Shown here in pieces: positions 13,701 through 27,548 of a DNA stretch of 51,917 bases. Position 1 is the first letter of the stretch. Every line of letters starts with the position of its first letter. The stretch spans positions 14,497 to 66,413 of the forward strand of contig BQKZ01001553.1 in NCBI GenBank assembly GCA_036244855.1, in the 5' to 3' direction. The DNA comes from Temnopleurus reevesii. Its lineage: Eukaryota; Echinodermata; Echinoidea; Temnopleuroida; Temnopleuridae. The translations under genes were made by a program, and so were the position numbers. The notes below the pieces were generated by a model. That model had not been told where the DNA came from and ran no database searches. It worked only from the letters and a program-made list of their open reading frames with translations.

Positions 13701-16623
13701 ATGAATCTCTCCCAAATGTCATTTTGATTCCCTACATGCAGTTTTGATGACTTGATAAATGCATTAATAAATTTTGAAATTCTATACATATAGAAGTATT
13801 TGGCAATCTTATGAGAGTCCAACAATTAGCAAAGATGTAAACCCCAATAAAGTATCACAAATAATGAATGTTATTAGCATTTATTATTTTTAAAACTTAA
13901 TTTTAAACTTCAATCATAATGACTAAGAATATCGCAAGGTCAAGAATAATGACTATGAATAAGCAAGGTTTTTCAGAAAGAATTGAATTCTGATAGATCT
14001 GTTAAAGGAATAATTCATCTCTTTTAATAACTTTTCTTGTCAAAGATTCAAGAAACTTCCACAGCCAAAGAAGTAGTGGAAAGTGCCGTCAAAAAACACA
14101 ATCTACCGACATTGGATGGGCATCCTTGGGGTCTATTTGAGGTGATCGAGAATGGAGAATTGGGTGAGTTTAAAAAGTTCAGGTCAAATCATCTTGTGTT
14201 ATGAGGAAGTTAACCCTTTATTTGATGTTCCATCAGTTGTTATCATCATTATGCATACATGCCAACCAAAAATCGTTTTCCTTACTTTTTGTTATACACC
14301 CTAATGGGGTATTAAATCTATGAATGCAGAACACTATATTATGATTGCGGAATACATACCGGTATACATGTAATCATGTATCACACACCATAAAAAAATG
14401 CATGATTCTCGTTTACCAGAACAAACGCTTTTGCTGCACAGTGGTGCACCTGTAAAATTGCACGGCATACTTCTCTATTAAAAATTATTGAATCTTAAAT
14501 ATTGTCATATCAATATGTGAATGTTTTGCTGTATTTTTGTGTCCTGAATAATTAATGATAGCCATCGAGTTTGATACTCCGTTTTTTTAAATGTACAATA
14601 CAAAGAAGAATATTTTTGCTTGTCTTCCCTACATGTGATCGTTATTTTCATTTTCATTTTAATTGACAGAGAGAATGTTGTTCGATTATGAAGTCGTTCT
14701 TACTGAGGTTGGAGCATGGGATCCTGCCAGTGCGGCCAACAACTATCTCTGCATCAAACCAAATAGCCTTCTGCACAGCATGGAAGTGGTATGTACATCA
14801 ATATATGATATTTTTATGCTAATGAAAATTATCCATTTAGCTTATGTGTATCAGGCATTTTGTGTGAAACATTTCGCTTTTAAAACGTTTAAATTAGTCT
14901 GCAGTAAATTATCATGTCGTGATTGAATAGCTGTTTTCTTCATGCATTAGCATGTGCAAGTCATTGAATTGTATTATTGACCGGAGTAAATTAAATTTTG
15001 GGGTGCAAATTTGTTGTTAGAAAATTGTGAAGGTTTGAAAGCAATTATGTTTTGGCATATGAATGTCCTGAAATTACATAATGCATTTTAGTTATAACTT
15101 CTCCTGTATTTTCAAGCCCAATATAAAAAAACCCAGAAAAAAAAACAAATAAATNNNNNNNNNNNNNNNNNNNNNNNNNNNNNNNNNNNNNNNNNNNNNN
15201 NNNNNNNNNNNNNNNNNNNNNNNNNNNNNNNNNNNNNNNNNNNNNNNNNNNNNNNNNNNNNNNNNNNNNNNNNNNNNNNNNNNNNNNNNNNNNNNNNNNN
15301 NNNNNNNNNNNNNNNNNNNNNNNNNNNNNNNNNNNNNNNNNNNNNNNNNNNNNNNNNNNNNNNNNNNNNNNNNNNNNNNNNNNNNNNNNNNNNNNNNNNN
15401 NNNNNNNNNNNNNNNNNNNNNNNNNNNNNNNNNNNNNNNNNNNNNNNNNNNNNNNNNNNNNNNNNNNNNNNNNNNNNNNNNNNNNNNNNNNNNNNNNNNN
15501 NNNNNNNNNNNNNNNNNNNNNNNNNNNNNNNNNNNNNNNNNNNNNNNNNNNNNNNNNNNNNNNNNNNNNNNNNNNNNNNNNNNNNNNNNNNNNNNNNNNN
15601 NNNNNNNNNNNNNNNNNNNNNNNNNNNNNNNNNNNNNNNNNNNNNNNNNNNNNNNNNNNNNNNNNNNNNNNNNNNNNNNNNNNNNNNNNNNNNNNNNNNN
15701 NNNNNNNNNNNNNNNNNNNNNNNNNNNNNNNNNNNNNNNNNNNNNNNNNNNNNNNNNNNNNNNNNNNNNNNNNNNNNNNNNNNNNNNNNNNNNNNNNNNN
15801 NNNNNNNNNNNNNNNNNNNNNNNNNNNNNNNNNNNNNNNNNNNNNNNNNNNNNNNNNNNNNNNNNNNNNNNNNNNNNNNNNNNNNNNNNNNNNNNNNNNN
15901 NNNNNNNNNNNNNNNNNNNNNNNNNNNNNNNNNNNNNNNNNNNNNNNNNNNNNNNNNNNNNNNNNNNNNNNNNNNNNNNNNNNNNNNNNNNNNNNNNNNN
16001 NNNNNNNNNNNNNNNNNNNNNNNNNNNNNNNNNNNNNNNNNNNNNNNNNNNNNNNNNNNNNNNNNNNNNNNNNNNNNNNNNNNNNNNNNNGGGGGGGGGG
16101 GAGGAGCAGGTGGAATTTGCAAGCTGACCATAAACAAGACTTGGAGGTAGACAAGTGGTAGACTTTTAGATCCAGTCTGACATTATGCGCTTCTGTAAGA
16201 GTGGAAACCTGATCAGCTACTGGGATATCTTTCCATTGAAGATCTACATGGGCATTGGCAGCAAGTTCAAGAAGAGTGCCCCAACAAGGTGAGATGGGTT
16301 GGACTGAGGGGAAGGGTTAGGTGGAGGAGGAAGAAGAGATGGTGGCGTGGAAGTTATGAAGGAGGAGGAGGTGATAGAAGTGATGGAGCAGGTGGAGGAG
16401 GAGCAGAAGGACGAGTAAGAGAAAGAGAAGGTGGAGTAGAAAAAGGTGAATGATAATTAGGAGGAGAGGAAATGATAATGATTATTATAGAGGAGCATGT
16501 GGAAATTGCAGGTTGAATTTGAAGAAGACTTGGTGGTACAAAAGGCGGAAAAGGAGATGGGGAAGGGAAATGGGAAGGAGGGGAGGGGAGAAGGTGGAGG
16601 AAGAGGGGGAGGGGAGGAAGAGG

Positions 16624-16659
<36 letters not shown>

Positions 16660-19600
16660 AAGACGAGGAAGGGAAGGGAGAAAGTTCAGGAGGAGGAAAG
16701 GGAGGGAGAAAGGCAGGAAAGGAAGGAAGGGGGATAAGGTAGGAAGGGAAGGGAGAAACAATGATGTTACTGCTGATGATGATATTGATGATAATATTAA
16801 TGATAAAGATAATCTACTGTAGATTTTCTGTAATTGTGAAGATGGTGGTTGTGATGGTGATGATAATTATTGCGATGAAGAGGTTTTAGTAAATTCTACT
16901 GGTGCTTGTAATAGAGGTGATCATGATTGTAGTTATTTTGTTGAGATGGCAATAGTTGTGATACTGGGGACTTTGATCTTCAATACTGAAATTCGTTCAT
17001 TTACCTAGTAGAGGAAAGTACTCAACCATTAAAATTTGATGATTGTTACACTGTAGCTTTTCTTTTTTTTTCTTTGCTAACAGATGGGGAATCACATTCG
17101 TCTCACCTGGAGAAAAAGATTACAAGTAAGTGCAACAGTTTTACATCCTTCTAAATTTTTTTATAATCATGGCATTTATTATTTGTTCTTAGATTTTAAG
17201 AAAAATACTGTGTAGTTTTGCGCAAATTTGAAATGTTGTCTCAGATGATCCCGATTAGATTGGACATTCCATGAAAGTATTTTGGTTAATAAAACAGAAA
17301 GAGGTAAATGTGCATTGGTGAGTTTTCTCTACAGCAAACTATTTATTTTATTTTATTTATTTATTTATTCACCATTCATAGGTTGGCTTGCCCTATTCAG
17401 CCTACAGGCTGGATTTCAAAGGGGTCCATAGATATAAAACAGGTCACAGTTGACAAGTTCATCCAGAATTTTTCTCAGGTCAAATATTAATATGTGATAT
17501 TGGTTTTGGTGTTGGGTGTATAAACTGTAACAGTTGTTTATTGTGTTAATTGTGGTTTACAAATTGGTGTATAAAAAGTTTAAAAATATTCAAATATGTA
17601 TACCATTTTCGAGCTGTCAAGTTGCAAAACTCATATGTACATGTACATACAGGTAGTTCTTTAGTAATTCTGATAATGGAATGTAATTCCATACTATACA
17701 CTTTTTCTCTCTTACAGGTGTTTATGCTTTGATTCTGAGAGTGTAAGGACCATGTGGTTAGCAGGACTCTTCAGATGCAAAGTAAGTTATTAATTTCTTA
17801 AAAACAATTTCATTTTAATTGAGGAGAGTTGATCAGGGCCCGTATTCTGAAAACTGTGTTATCTTATGTGTTAAGAAAAACTGTGTTAACTGCCATAACA
17901 ACGCCTAATTGCACGCTCTCATTGGTGGGTGCGCAGAAGTCCCGCATGCTCAGTCAACACTGCGCAAATATTAACCAATGGCGCGTTGTAATTTTGATTG
18001 TTATGACAATTAACATATGTTAGCTAACATAGGAGATAACACAGTTTTCAGAATTTGGGCCCAGTTGTCTCACGATGTGCAAACGTAGAAATTAGGCAGA
18101 ATTACGTTTCGAGTGATGCTTAGCTCGATCAATCTGGGCAACTCCTGCGGCAATATAAGGCATGCAGCGTGGACTGGGTGTTGTGGCATGTGCCTTTAAT
18201 CAAGCTGTTTAGGGGAGGCACAAATTGATGTGGGTTTGTTCTTGCGCTGCGGGTTCGATCCCTGGTCGCGTCTTTCAGATGATGACGTTCTTCTTCTGCT
18301 CCTGGCGTAAATATAACAATTTTAATGATACATGCCGTTAAACTCAAATTCACTCTCTCTATGTTCATTATACATGTAGTCTGATGATAGCTAGCAGTAT
18401 ACAGTAGCCGAAAAGCATTCTACCAACTTCTACGTTTGTACATCATGAAACAACTGATCAACTCTCTTCAATAATTCTTCACCACGATGAACCTCTTTCA
18501 ATCCATAATTCTATTTTGTGAGATTGCATCTCTCACTAAGATGCAAATTGGGTACCAGTAGAAGACAACATGTGTGCATCTGACAGAATTCTAAATTTCT
18601 GTTATTCCTACATGTAGTAGCCTCATAACTAATTATAGATAAAGGCCATATGAGTATCAGTTAAAGTTTAATTAGCTGGCATTCTTTCAGAATGGGCTCT
18701 TATTTGCAGATTAAAATAACTTTTGGTAGAAGCTCTATGTATCTGAGAAAGTTACTCATTCGGAGATGGAAAAATTCTCATCATTGAAGCTGTCTAACTA
18801 ACTCTGGGCTTTCATTCATTGCATAATGTATGTTAGTCCTCAAAGATACATGTAGTTCATGGTTTGATTATTGGATAAAGGTAGGTCATATAAAAATAGG
18901 ATAAATGCGATACCTACATATTATATACAGTGCTATTTGACCTTGAATTGACCCCACCCCTATTAAGCTCCCTTTGAAACTATGCTTTCTGGTTTTCCGA
19001 AATTTCTACCATGGTATTTTTGCTGCTTTCTTGTTTAAACTGAAATGTATTTACTCAGTCCGGTCTGATTATGAAATATCTTCTCATAAAAAGAATAAGA
19101 ATATTTATTTGTTAATATACATGAAATGAATAAAGGTTTCTATTCATATGTTTCAATATTCAAAGAATTGTGCCATATCGATGATGTATTTTCTTCTTTA
19201 GCTCTCTGGTGCTACAGCATATGCGTCCAATTTAAGAGTACGTATCGGAGACGACGTTAGCTTGCCCACTGCTTGTGATCGTTTCTGTCTTGCCTATATA
19301 TTGACGGAGATCCCAACCGTTCTAGAATATGCATTAGGTCAACATTAAAATGTGAATAATAGAACATCTGAACAAAAGTGAGAGCAGATGTTACAATACT
19401 CTAAAGTATTCACTCATAATGGAAGACTGAATTCACATGAAAATACACCTCGTGCATATTCTTCAACGGTTGGCATCTCTGCATTAACCTCTGTATGTAT
19501 AACCACCATGTGCAATCACTTTCAAAGCTATGTTCTCTCTATAACTCTACTAAGCAATGCTTCCCTTTTGGCAGGTTTTTTTTCATCATGATGAAATACC

Positions 19601-22600
19601 AAATTTCACTTTCAATTATATCTTTTATCAAATATATGAACAAACACACATACACACATACATGTACATAAAAGTGAGGAGGCCAATATTGAAATTGCAC
19701 AAAATCACACAAATTAATTTTGTTTTGAATTAACTTCTGGAGCAAATTGCACTATTTGATTGGAGTGTTGCAATAAAGTGAAATTGTATTCAATCTCTTC
19801 GCTATACCCGTAGAACCGACATTGTGTAGAAAAACAAAACAAAAAGACAACTGCTGTGAAAATGAATTTAAATAAGAGTGGGGACAAGATGTAGCCTTGA
19901 GGGACACCATCACACACTCTCCTACAACAATGCAGAATAATATACATGACCATAACACTTGCTTTAACTTGTTAACCATAAAGTGGGTTATAGAAAAAAA
20001 TGAATCTGAATATATTCACTTTTAGATTCACTGGGTTTATTTTAAAGTGTTATAACTTTCAACTAGTTACAGGCTTTGCACTTTGACTTTAAATCAATTA
20101 AAGCCAAATTCTTCCTTTTTCACTCGATATTCACAATTCTAAATACCCCCTCACCCTACAATGTATAATGTAGTCTACCTGCTTGTATTTATGAAATCTC
20201 TCATCATATTGCCCTTAAATGTTTTTGAGGACCTTTATATCCCAAGAACGAACTAGCTTTGAAAGTGTACTAGACATGCATGATTGTATAATCCTAATAA
20301 TTAGTAACACGTCTTGCTTCCTTTTCTTTTCTAGCAAGCTTCATGTATTAATCTATATGCTGTGGATAACAATATTACTAATTATTGATGTGTAATGTAT
20401 ATTTGCGATTGTTTGAAAGGTATCTCTAACACAGTTGTATTGTTTTGTGTTCCTCCCTTTTGCTTCTATGTTTTCTTTCTTTTCTCTGCTCAGTTACGAA
20501 TAACGTAAGTGTCAAACTGTTCTTGTCTAAAAACTGATTGAAAAAACACAAAAGTAATCAATATCAAAAATATAATTTTTGTAATAAACGCAAAGCAAAG
20601 CAAAACATAAAGTAAATAGAAAAAAAATCACAAAACTTCTAAGACACCTTTAAATTCAATAGGATCCAAGTAAATTTGTTTTGAATGTACAATGTACATC
20701 AGTGAATCATTTTATAGGGTAGCTTTGAATGAGAAATCGGATGATTTTCTGTAAAAATTTTATAGTTCAATTTCACCCAATGTAGAAACACAATAAAATT
20801 CACGGACTGCATGTTGTTGGGTCTTTTTTTTGCTTCTATAAAGATTGAAGCGTGAAATTTTAGTACATATTTTCTGTGCCAATGAACATTTTATTTCTAT
20901 AATTTCATTGAGATTTTTCTTTTAAGGACATTTTTTTTAAAGGAAAACATAGAAAAATGAAGTGATGCATGATGCTTGGATGATACACTTTTACTTCAGA
21001 CTTTTCTTCTCATTTTTAGGGAGTTGGGGATTTGCAGAAATAAACATGCACACATGCTGCACCTCTTTTATGCACCCCTATTTAATTTTTTTATGTTTCA
21101 TTATGAAGGCTGTCTCTTGAATATACATATCCCTTTCTACATGTAAATCAATGCATTTTTTTACATAATTTGTTAGGTTTTACCTAAGAAAAAGGAACAA
21201 TGTACATATGCTTGTGTATATCCATTTCTCAATTATGTTCAAATGTCTTTGACGAAATACATTTCTGACCCTTCTGACACTTTTTCTTTACTCTATTATT
21301 TATTTCGTATCCAAGAAAGTTTTTGAATAATAGCACATTTTCTTTGTTTTTGATTAAGTTGACGTGCATGCATAATCATTTTAATTAGCACCTCCACACT
21401 ATATAATTATCCAAATCTCTGCATGTAACATACTAACTAATCAAAATGACGATCTTATTATTTTGCATCTCTATTAGTAATGCTCCTGTATCATGTATAC
21501 ATGTACATACTGTATCTATGGTGAATACCTGACTTTTTGAATGAGTTTTATAAAAATCCTCTGACAAATCCTCTCTTAATCCAGGCAGTCTCAATTTTTT
21601 AAATCAAAATCTCAAATGAATCGGTGATTTAGAGGCATGACCATTCTGTATTTATCTGCTGGGATACATCTAGTATCGGAAATATTGTAGCCGGAATAGC
21701 TCTTCTTTTTATTTGCATGCATCAAATAACTATTTCTGTAAAGTCTATCTTTATTGCTTTTGCAAAATATCTATTCTGACAATTCACTATAAAATCATTC
21801 AGGATTATTTTATGTTACCGCTCTTCTTGCTTTTAAGATGATCGCACAGAAATGTCTAAACAAGAATTTTCAGTTAATTCTGTGCAGTTGGCGTGGTCAT
21901 CGTACCTGTTTTTCTTGTTCCTTTCTCCCTCTTTCTTCTTTCCGTTTGAACACACATATATATATATATATCATATATTATCTTCTTTTTTTTTTTGTTT
22001 GAGTGTTTATTTATCAATTTATATATTGATTTTATATCTATGTACTATTCAAGTTTTAGTTCACATGGTTTGGAATGTATATTATACACAAATAGCTAAA
22101 TTTTCATCTTACAAATTTTGCATATGCCGTTCCCTGCGTAAGAATTTTAATCGAAAGTTTGGAGGGGATGTTTACTTTTTATGAGATTGGAATACACATT
22201 ATAATGGGTATTTAATCCTCTTTTTTAGGTCATACATTTTTGTATTTCAGCTTTGGTTGATTAGAAATAACATGTGAGTCTCGATCTCGATATTCAAGGA
22301 TTTACAATCCATCTTTTCCCTATGGCCACCTTATGTTATGGTATTGCAAATCATTTGATTTTACAAGAAAATTATATTACATTGTTTCCTGTGTGGAACA
22401 ATTATATAATATTGGATGGCAATAAATGGAATACCAGGGAATATTGCACGAGTTAGGGCAATATTGCACGAATCGAAGATGAGTGCAATATTGGCCCTAA
22501 CGAGTGCAATATTTCCGGTATTTCATGAAATGAAGCCATCCAATATAATTATTATTATATTTACATATACCAGAAGGCTGGTCACTGCTTTGAGCAAGCG

Positions 22601-25600
22601 TAAAATTGAAGCCGTACAATATGGCTTAATATTGTACGGCTTAAAACTCTCATATAGATAATAATTATTTTTATCGGCTCTTGGTCTGTCCTTACAAGGA
22701 GATATGCATGCAACAATGGTTTTGATTTGGCTTTTGTTGATCACTCAAAGTTACAGAGTACTAACCATTCTCAAATATGCATACAGTCAAATTTGATATG
22801 TGAATAACTCTACAGCTGAACAAAAGAGAGAAAAAATTCCAACTTTACCCATAACCTTTAATAGTAATTCACCTGTGATGAAAGCCGTCAATTTATATTG
22901 AATTATGCCTCATGCATATTTGGAAGTGTTTGGCACCTGCATGGTCCCGTAACATGAAGGTTTGCGATTAATCGCTATTTGATTTAGCAATCGATTGCAA
23001 ACTTTAGTTCATGATTTGCCATAGACTTGCGATTGATATCAATCGATATCAGCTTAGCAATTAATCGCAAACCTTTATGTTACGGGGCCATTTGATGTAC
23101 ATGTGGTTATACTTGTATGGAGACTAAACATGCAAATAACCCAATAATTGTTGACGTACCTTTGTTTATTTTTCAAATTTTAGTCGCAGGAGCCGAAAAG
23201 ATCTCCCCTCTCTCAACTTGAGCAGTCCTCGTCCATAAGGGACAGAACGTCAAGTGTAAGTATAACGGTAGAGGAAATATGGAGTTTTCGTTTTCATTCT
23301 TCACAGTCACAGTTAACTGGAAGTAAAGGTCAACCAATGTTAATATGTCTTGTTCATTCACAACCGAAATCAGCTTCGATTTCAGTTGACTGATTCCAGA
23401 TGATGTCACAATGGCATCTACATGAGAGGCACATGTTCATCTATGGTGCCTGTCACGGATCAGTGATTTTATGGGGAAAATCACGAAATGTTTGTCACAG
23501 ATTTGGAGGGCTTGTCACAGATTAATGATAGCTGTGATGTATTATGCGCAGCTGCGTGCAAAATATGGTTTGTACTTCTGGTTGACTGTGGCTGTGACTG
23601 TGACAAATAAAATTTAAAAAAAAGAAGATTTCGGGAGTGAACGAAAGAGAGTGATGGACGTGTTGACATTGGTTGATTTTAACTTCCGGTTGACTGTGAC
23701 TATGATGAAGGAAATTGAAACCTCCATCAATTCTTGATGTGACAGTTTTCCGAGGGTTGCTGTTTCAAATTCCATCCATTGATCATGGTAATTTCTTTAG
23801 TAAAGAAATTTGCCCACTATGTAGTTTACCTTGTGTGATTTGTACAGTACAAAACAAGGAATGGCATCAGTACCGGTATTCCTGCAAAAGGGAGTCAGAG
23901 GAAAAGGGCAAGCAATCTAATAATTGGTTTTTTTTTCATTATAAGATCCATGCATACACAAGTAAAATGTGTGTTCATTCTTCATTCCTTCTTGGAGCAT
24001 TCCAGCAGTTTGTTCCTCGTCATAACATAGTCATTTCCTTCCAATCATTCGATCACACTTGGATAGAGTATTTCACACAATGGAAATTAATTTCTTGCTG
24101 AATGAAATAATTATCATGGATGGCATTTGAAACAATAGTACTCCTACTATAAAGCATAAAGGCAAGAGTCAGAATTGCTACAAGATAATGTTTCAGCAAA
24201 AATATGATTTCAGCCTTTCATTAAGGTCTTGAAGAGTTTTGCTCAATATACAGTCAAACATGCTATAGCATCCACCTGTATAGAAAGAAACACCTGTCCA
24301 TAAAGACCAACTTCCTTAACTCCCTAGAAAGCAATTTACATGCAAATAAACCTGCCTATAGAGACCACCTGCTCATAAAGACCCCCGTTTACTGTCACCC
24401 TTGGGTGGTCTCTATCGACAAGTCTGACTGTAGTACCATCATTTAGATTCCTTTATGAGTTAAAATATACACCCCTGTAGTACATTTAAATGTAGATTAG
24501 TATTCAAAAGAAAGTTACCCACATCTATTGATAGCTTAGCTGAAGTATAGACAGCCACTTGGGTCACAAACTCTTTCAGAAGTTTCTTAATCTCCAAAAC
24601 TGTCAGTGTCAAATATACTTTTTATAAGAATTTATTTTGTTCTTCATCATAATGAAGTAGCCCTTGTTTGTGGGTGTCTTTGAATTAAACCATGACTGAA
24701 ACATTTTTTAATTTATTTATTCATGTTTTATTCACAACAAATTAAAAAAGAACAAATGGTAGAGGGTATTCTGAATCAGTAATGAAACTGCTCTACCACG
24801 GAGCCCTCCACCCATACAGATACCGTACATGAGTACTATAGAATTGACACACTGTTAAATATGAGATTTATTTGTACAACAAACCTACATTTGTACCCAG
24901 GCCAGTTCATTTTATGCCCCATTTACATGTAGCTGTCTATATTTTTGCTTAGCAAAAGTAGCTTCACCCTACATGTAGTAAACAACCCTCTAGGTCGCTC
25001 AGCTCTTTAGAAAGAAACTAATGGGGATGTTGCTACACAGTTCCAACAAGTTGCAAATTGCCTTTTATCGGCAAGCACCAAGCGCGTCTTGTCAAAGTGC
25101 AGACAGTACGTGAATGGAAATGCGTGTTATAATTTGCAACTGATTTGCAGTTGATTAGCGATCAATCGCAACTTCGTAGCAGCATCACCTTTGACCATAT
25201 TCACCATGGATGCTCGATTGTTATTTTTCTCATACAATGTAGCAGACATGTAGGTAGCATCCATTCCCTTTTTTGCTAGAACACTTAGGAGGTGTTATTC
25301 AAAATCAACTGCAAATTAACTGCAACTTTGCAAATTGTGACATGCATTTTCATTTGCTCACTGTATGCGCATTCAACAAGACGTGCATGAAACAATTATT
25401 TTGATTGGCACGTTCCAATCAACTGCAACTTGCGATCAATTGCAACTTTTGAACAGCACCTCCTTAGGGTAGTAAGGTGACATGATAAGCTTCATTAGTA
25501 GAGTCATAGCTAGGTTATCGTAAAAATAGATATTTTTGGAAGATGAGAGTTTCCTAAAATTCAGGTGACCATTTGCATGTGTGAAACTTTTGAAAGACCT

Positions 25601-27516
25601 TCTGGCACAGTGAAAACAGTAAAGTGTATTTTTATAAGAAAATATTATAATTATGGAGATCCCCTCTTTCAGCAGTATCTTGAGAATGTGGAGCCCTGAA
25701 GTTGGCAAAAGATAAAATGCTTGCGAAAATGTCTGGCTTTAAGCTTTGCTGCTAAAATCCACTCAATGGACTTAATGAAGAAATTTACTCTCGTACAGTA
25801 TACATGTAACTCAGAAAAATTATAAATAAACTTGTATGATAAGATCTGGAAAGATATTTTCAGATGCTCTTTTGCTTCTCACTCCCTTTCAGGCATTATT
25901 TTCCTCATGATTTGTTGTTGTTTTTGTTCGAAAAAATATCTATTATTTTTTTTCCGACTGACCAATGTTTTTTTCTTCAAAACTTGTATGGGAGGGCATC
26001 AAAACATGTTTAGTGCCTAAAGGGATCTCCACTAATTTACAAAGAGCAGGGTGTATCATATTTTTTTCTTTGGTCCTTCATTTTAGCCAGCACATATTTT
26101 ACCCTTTATTGGACCATTTTGTGGGCTGCTTGTGAAATATTTTTGATCATTCAAATTCAAGATTTCTATGATTTCTACTTCTCGTGTTTTTATATTAGTT
26201 TGGTGTGTTGAGAGACAACGTAAGTGCCCTTTTACTGAATAAAGCCCCATTCAAACTAAAGACCTAACAACATCTTGCTTTACATAATTTAATGAGAAAT
26301 AACTCTTGTGGATTTTTCTGTTTCAGAGGTGTAAATTAATTAAAAATTAATGAAAGTGCCTTTTGAATTTTGCATGGCCAGCTTTTGTTATGCATGGCAC
26401 TGACATTTGCTTTGCCTTTATTTCAAAATCATTTTTTTTTATGTTAAATCCTGCATGATTTGTTATTACTAATAGTTATAAAGTATCCCTACTGCTATTA
26501 TTGTTAGTGCATTAAACAATTGACTCCTAAATTCTGTAATTCCCATGGACGTTGTGTAGAGACTCCCATGTTCCAGTAGACAATGGGTTTAATTGCATTC
26601 TATAGAGGAGCATTCTTTTGTTTATAAAGCTAGGGAGTTCTTGCTTCTTTTTTTTCACCTTTACTTATGTATGTATTGTCCGTCAAGATTTTAAAGAGGA
26701 TAGTATCACAGCGATCTTCTTCCTCCCCTTCCCTTTCTCCCCCTTGATTCTCCCTGCCTCCTCTCTTTTCCTTATTCTTCTCTTTCCTGTATCTTTTTTA
26801 GTTCTCCTTTTTCTCTTTCCACCCCTTCTACTTTCTTTTCATCAATGGCTACCGTCTGTGTGTCATCATTTCATATCTTTCTGTTCCCTCCATCGTTCGT
26901 TTTTTTTGTTCACACTCCTCCATTTAATCCTCCTCACCCTCCTCCTCCTTCCCTTCCTCATCCCATCCTCATATTCCTCCTCACTTCTTATTCTTCGTCT
27001 TTTTTTTTCTTTCTTCATCCTCTTTTATTCTTCTCCTCCTTCATCACTCTAACCCTTCGATCCCCTATTTCCTCATCCTAATGCTCTTCATCTTCCTTTT
27101 TGAAAATACCCCTCCTTCCCACCCTCCCACTTATTCTACTCCTCTTTCTCGTATGGTTTTCAAGTCCTCCTTTTCTCTTTCCATTCCTTATCCTTTATCT
27201 TCTTCAATTTGTACCCTCTCTGTCTCATCATTTTTNNNNNNNNNNNNNNNNNNNNNNNNNNNNNNNNNNNNNNNNNNNNNNNNNNNNNNNNNNNNNNNNN
27301 NNNNNNNNNNNNNNNNNNNNNNNNNNNNNNNNNNNNNNNNNNNNNNNNNNNNNNNNNNNNNNNNNNNNNNNNNNNNNNNNNNNNNNNNNNNNNNNNNNNN
27401 NNNNNNNNNNNNNNNNNNNNNNNNNNNNNNNNNNNNNNNNNNNNNNNNNNNNNNNNNNNNNNNNNNNNTTCTTCTTCTTCTTCTTCTTCTTCTTCTTCTT
27501 CTTCTTCTACTTCTTC

Positions 27517-27548
<32 letters not shown>

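Noticed and set aside
15045..16154. Long minus-strand frames crossing the gap
   Set aside because: They exist only because N codons are not stops.
16354..16761. 135-residue Pro/Leu-rich minus-strand frame and Arg/Glu-rich plus-strand frames
   Set aside because: Purely compositional translation of an AGG-rich tract inside an ARAP intron.
18100..18345. A functional tRNA gene
   Set aside because: Good B-box, but the A-box spacing and stems do not allow a cloverleaf.
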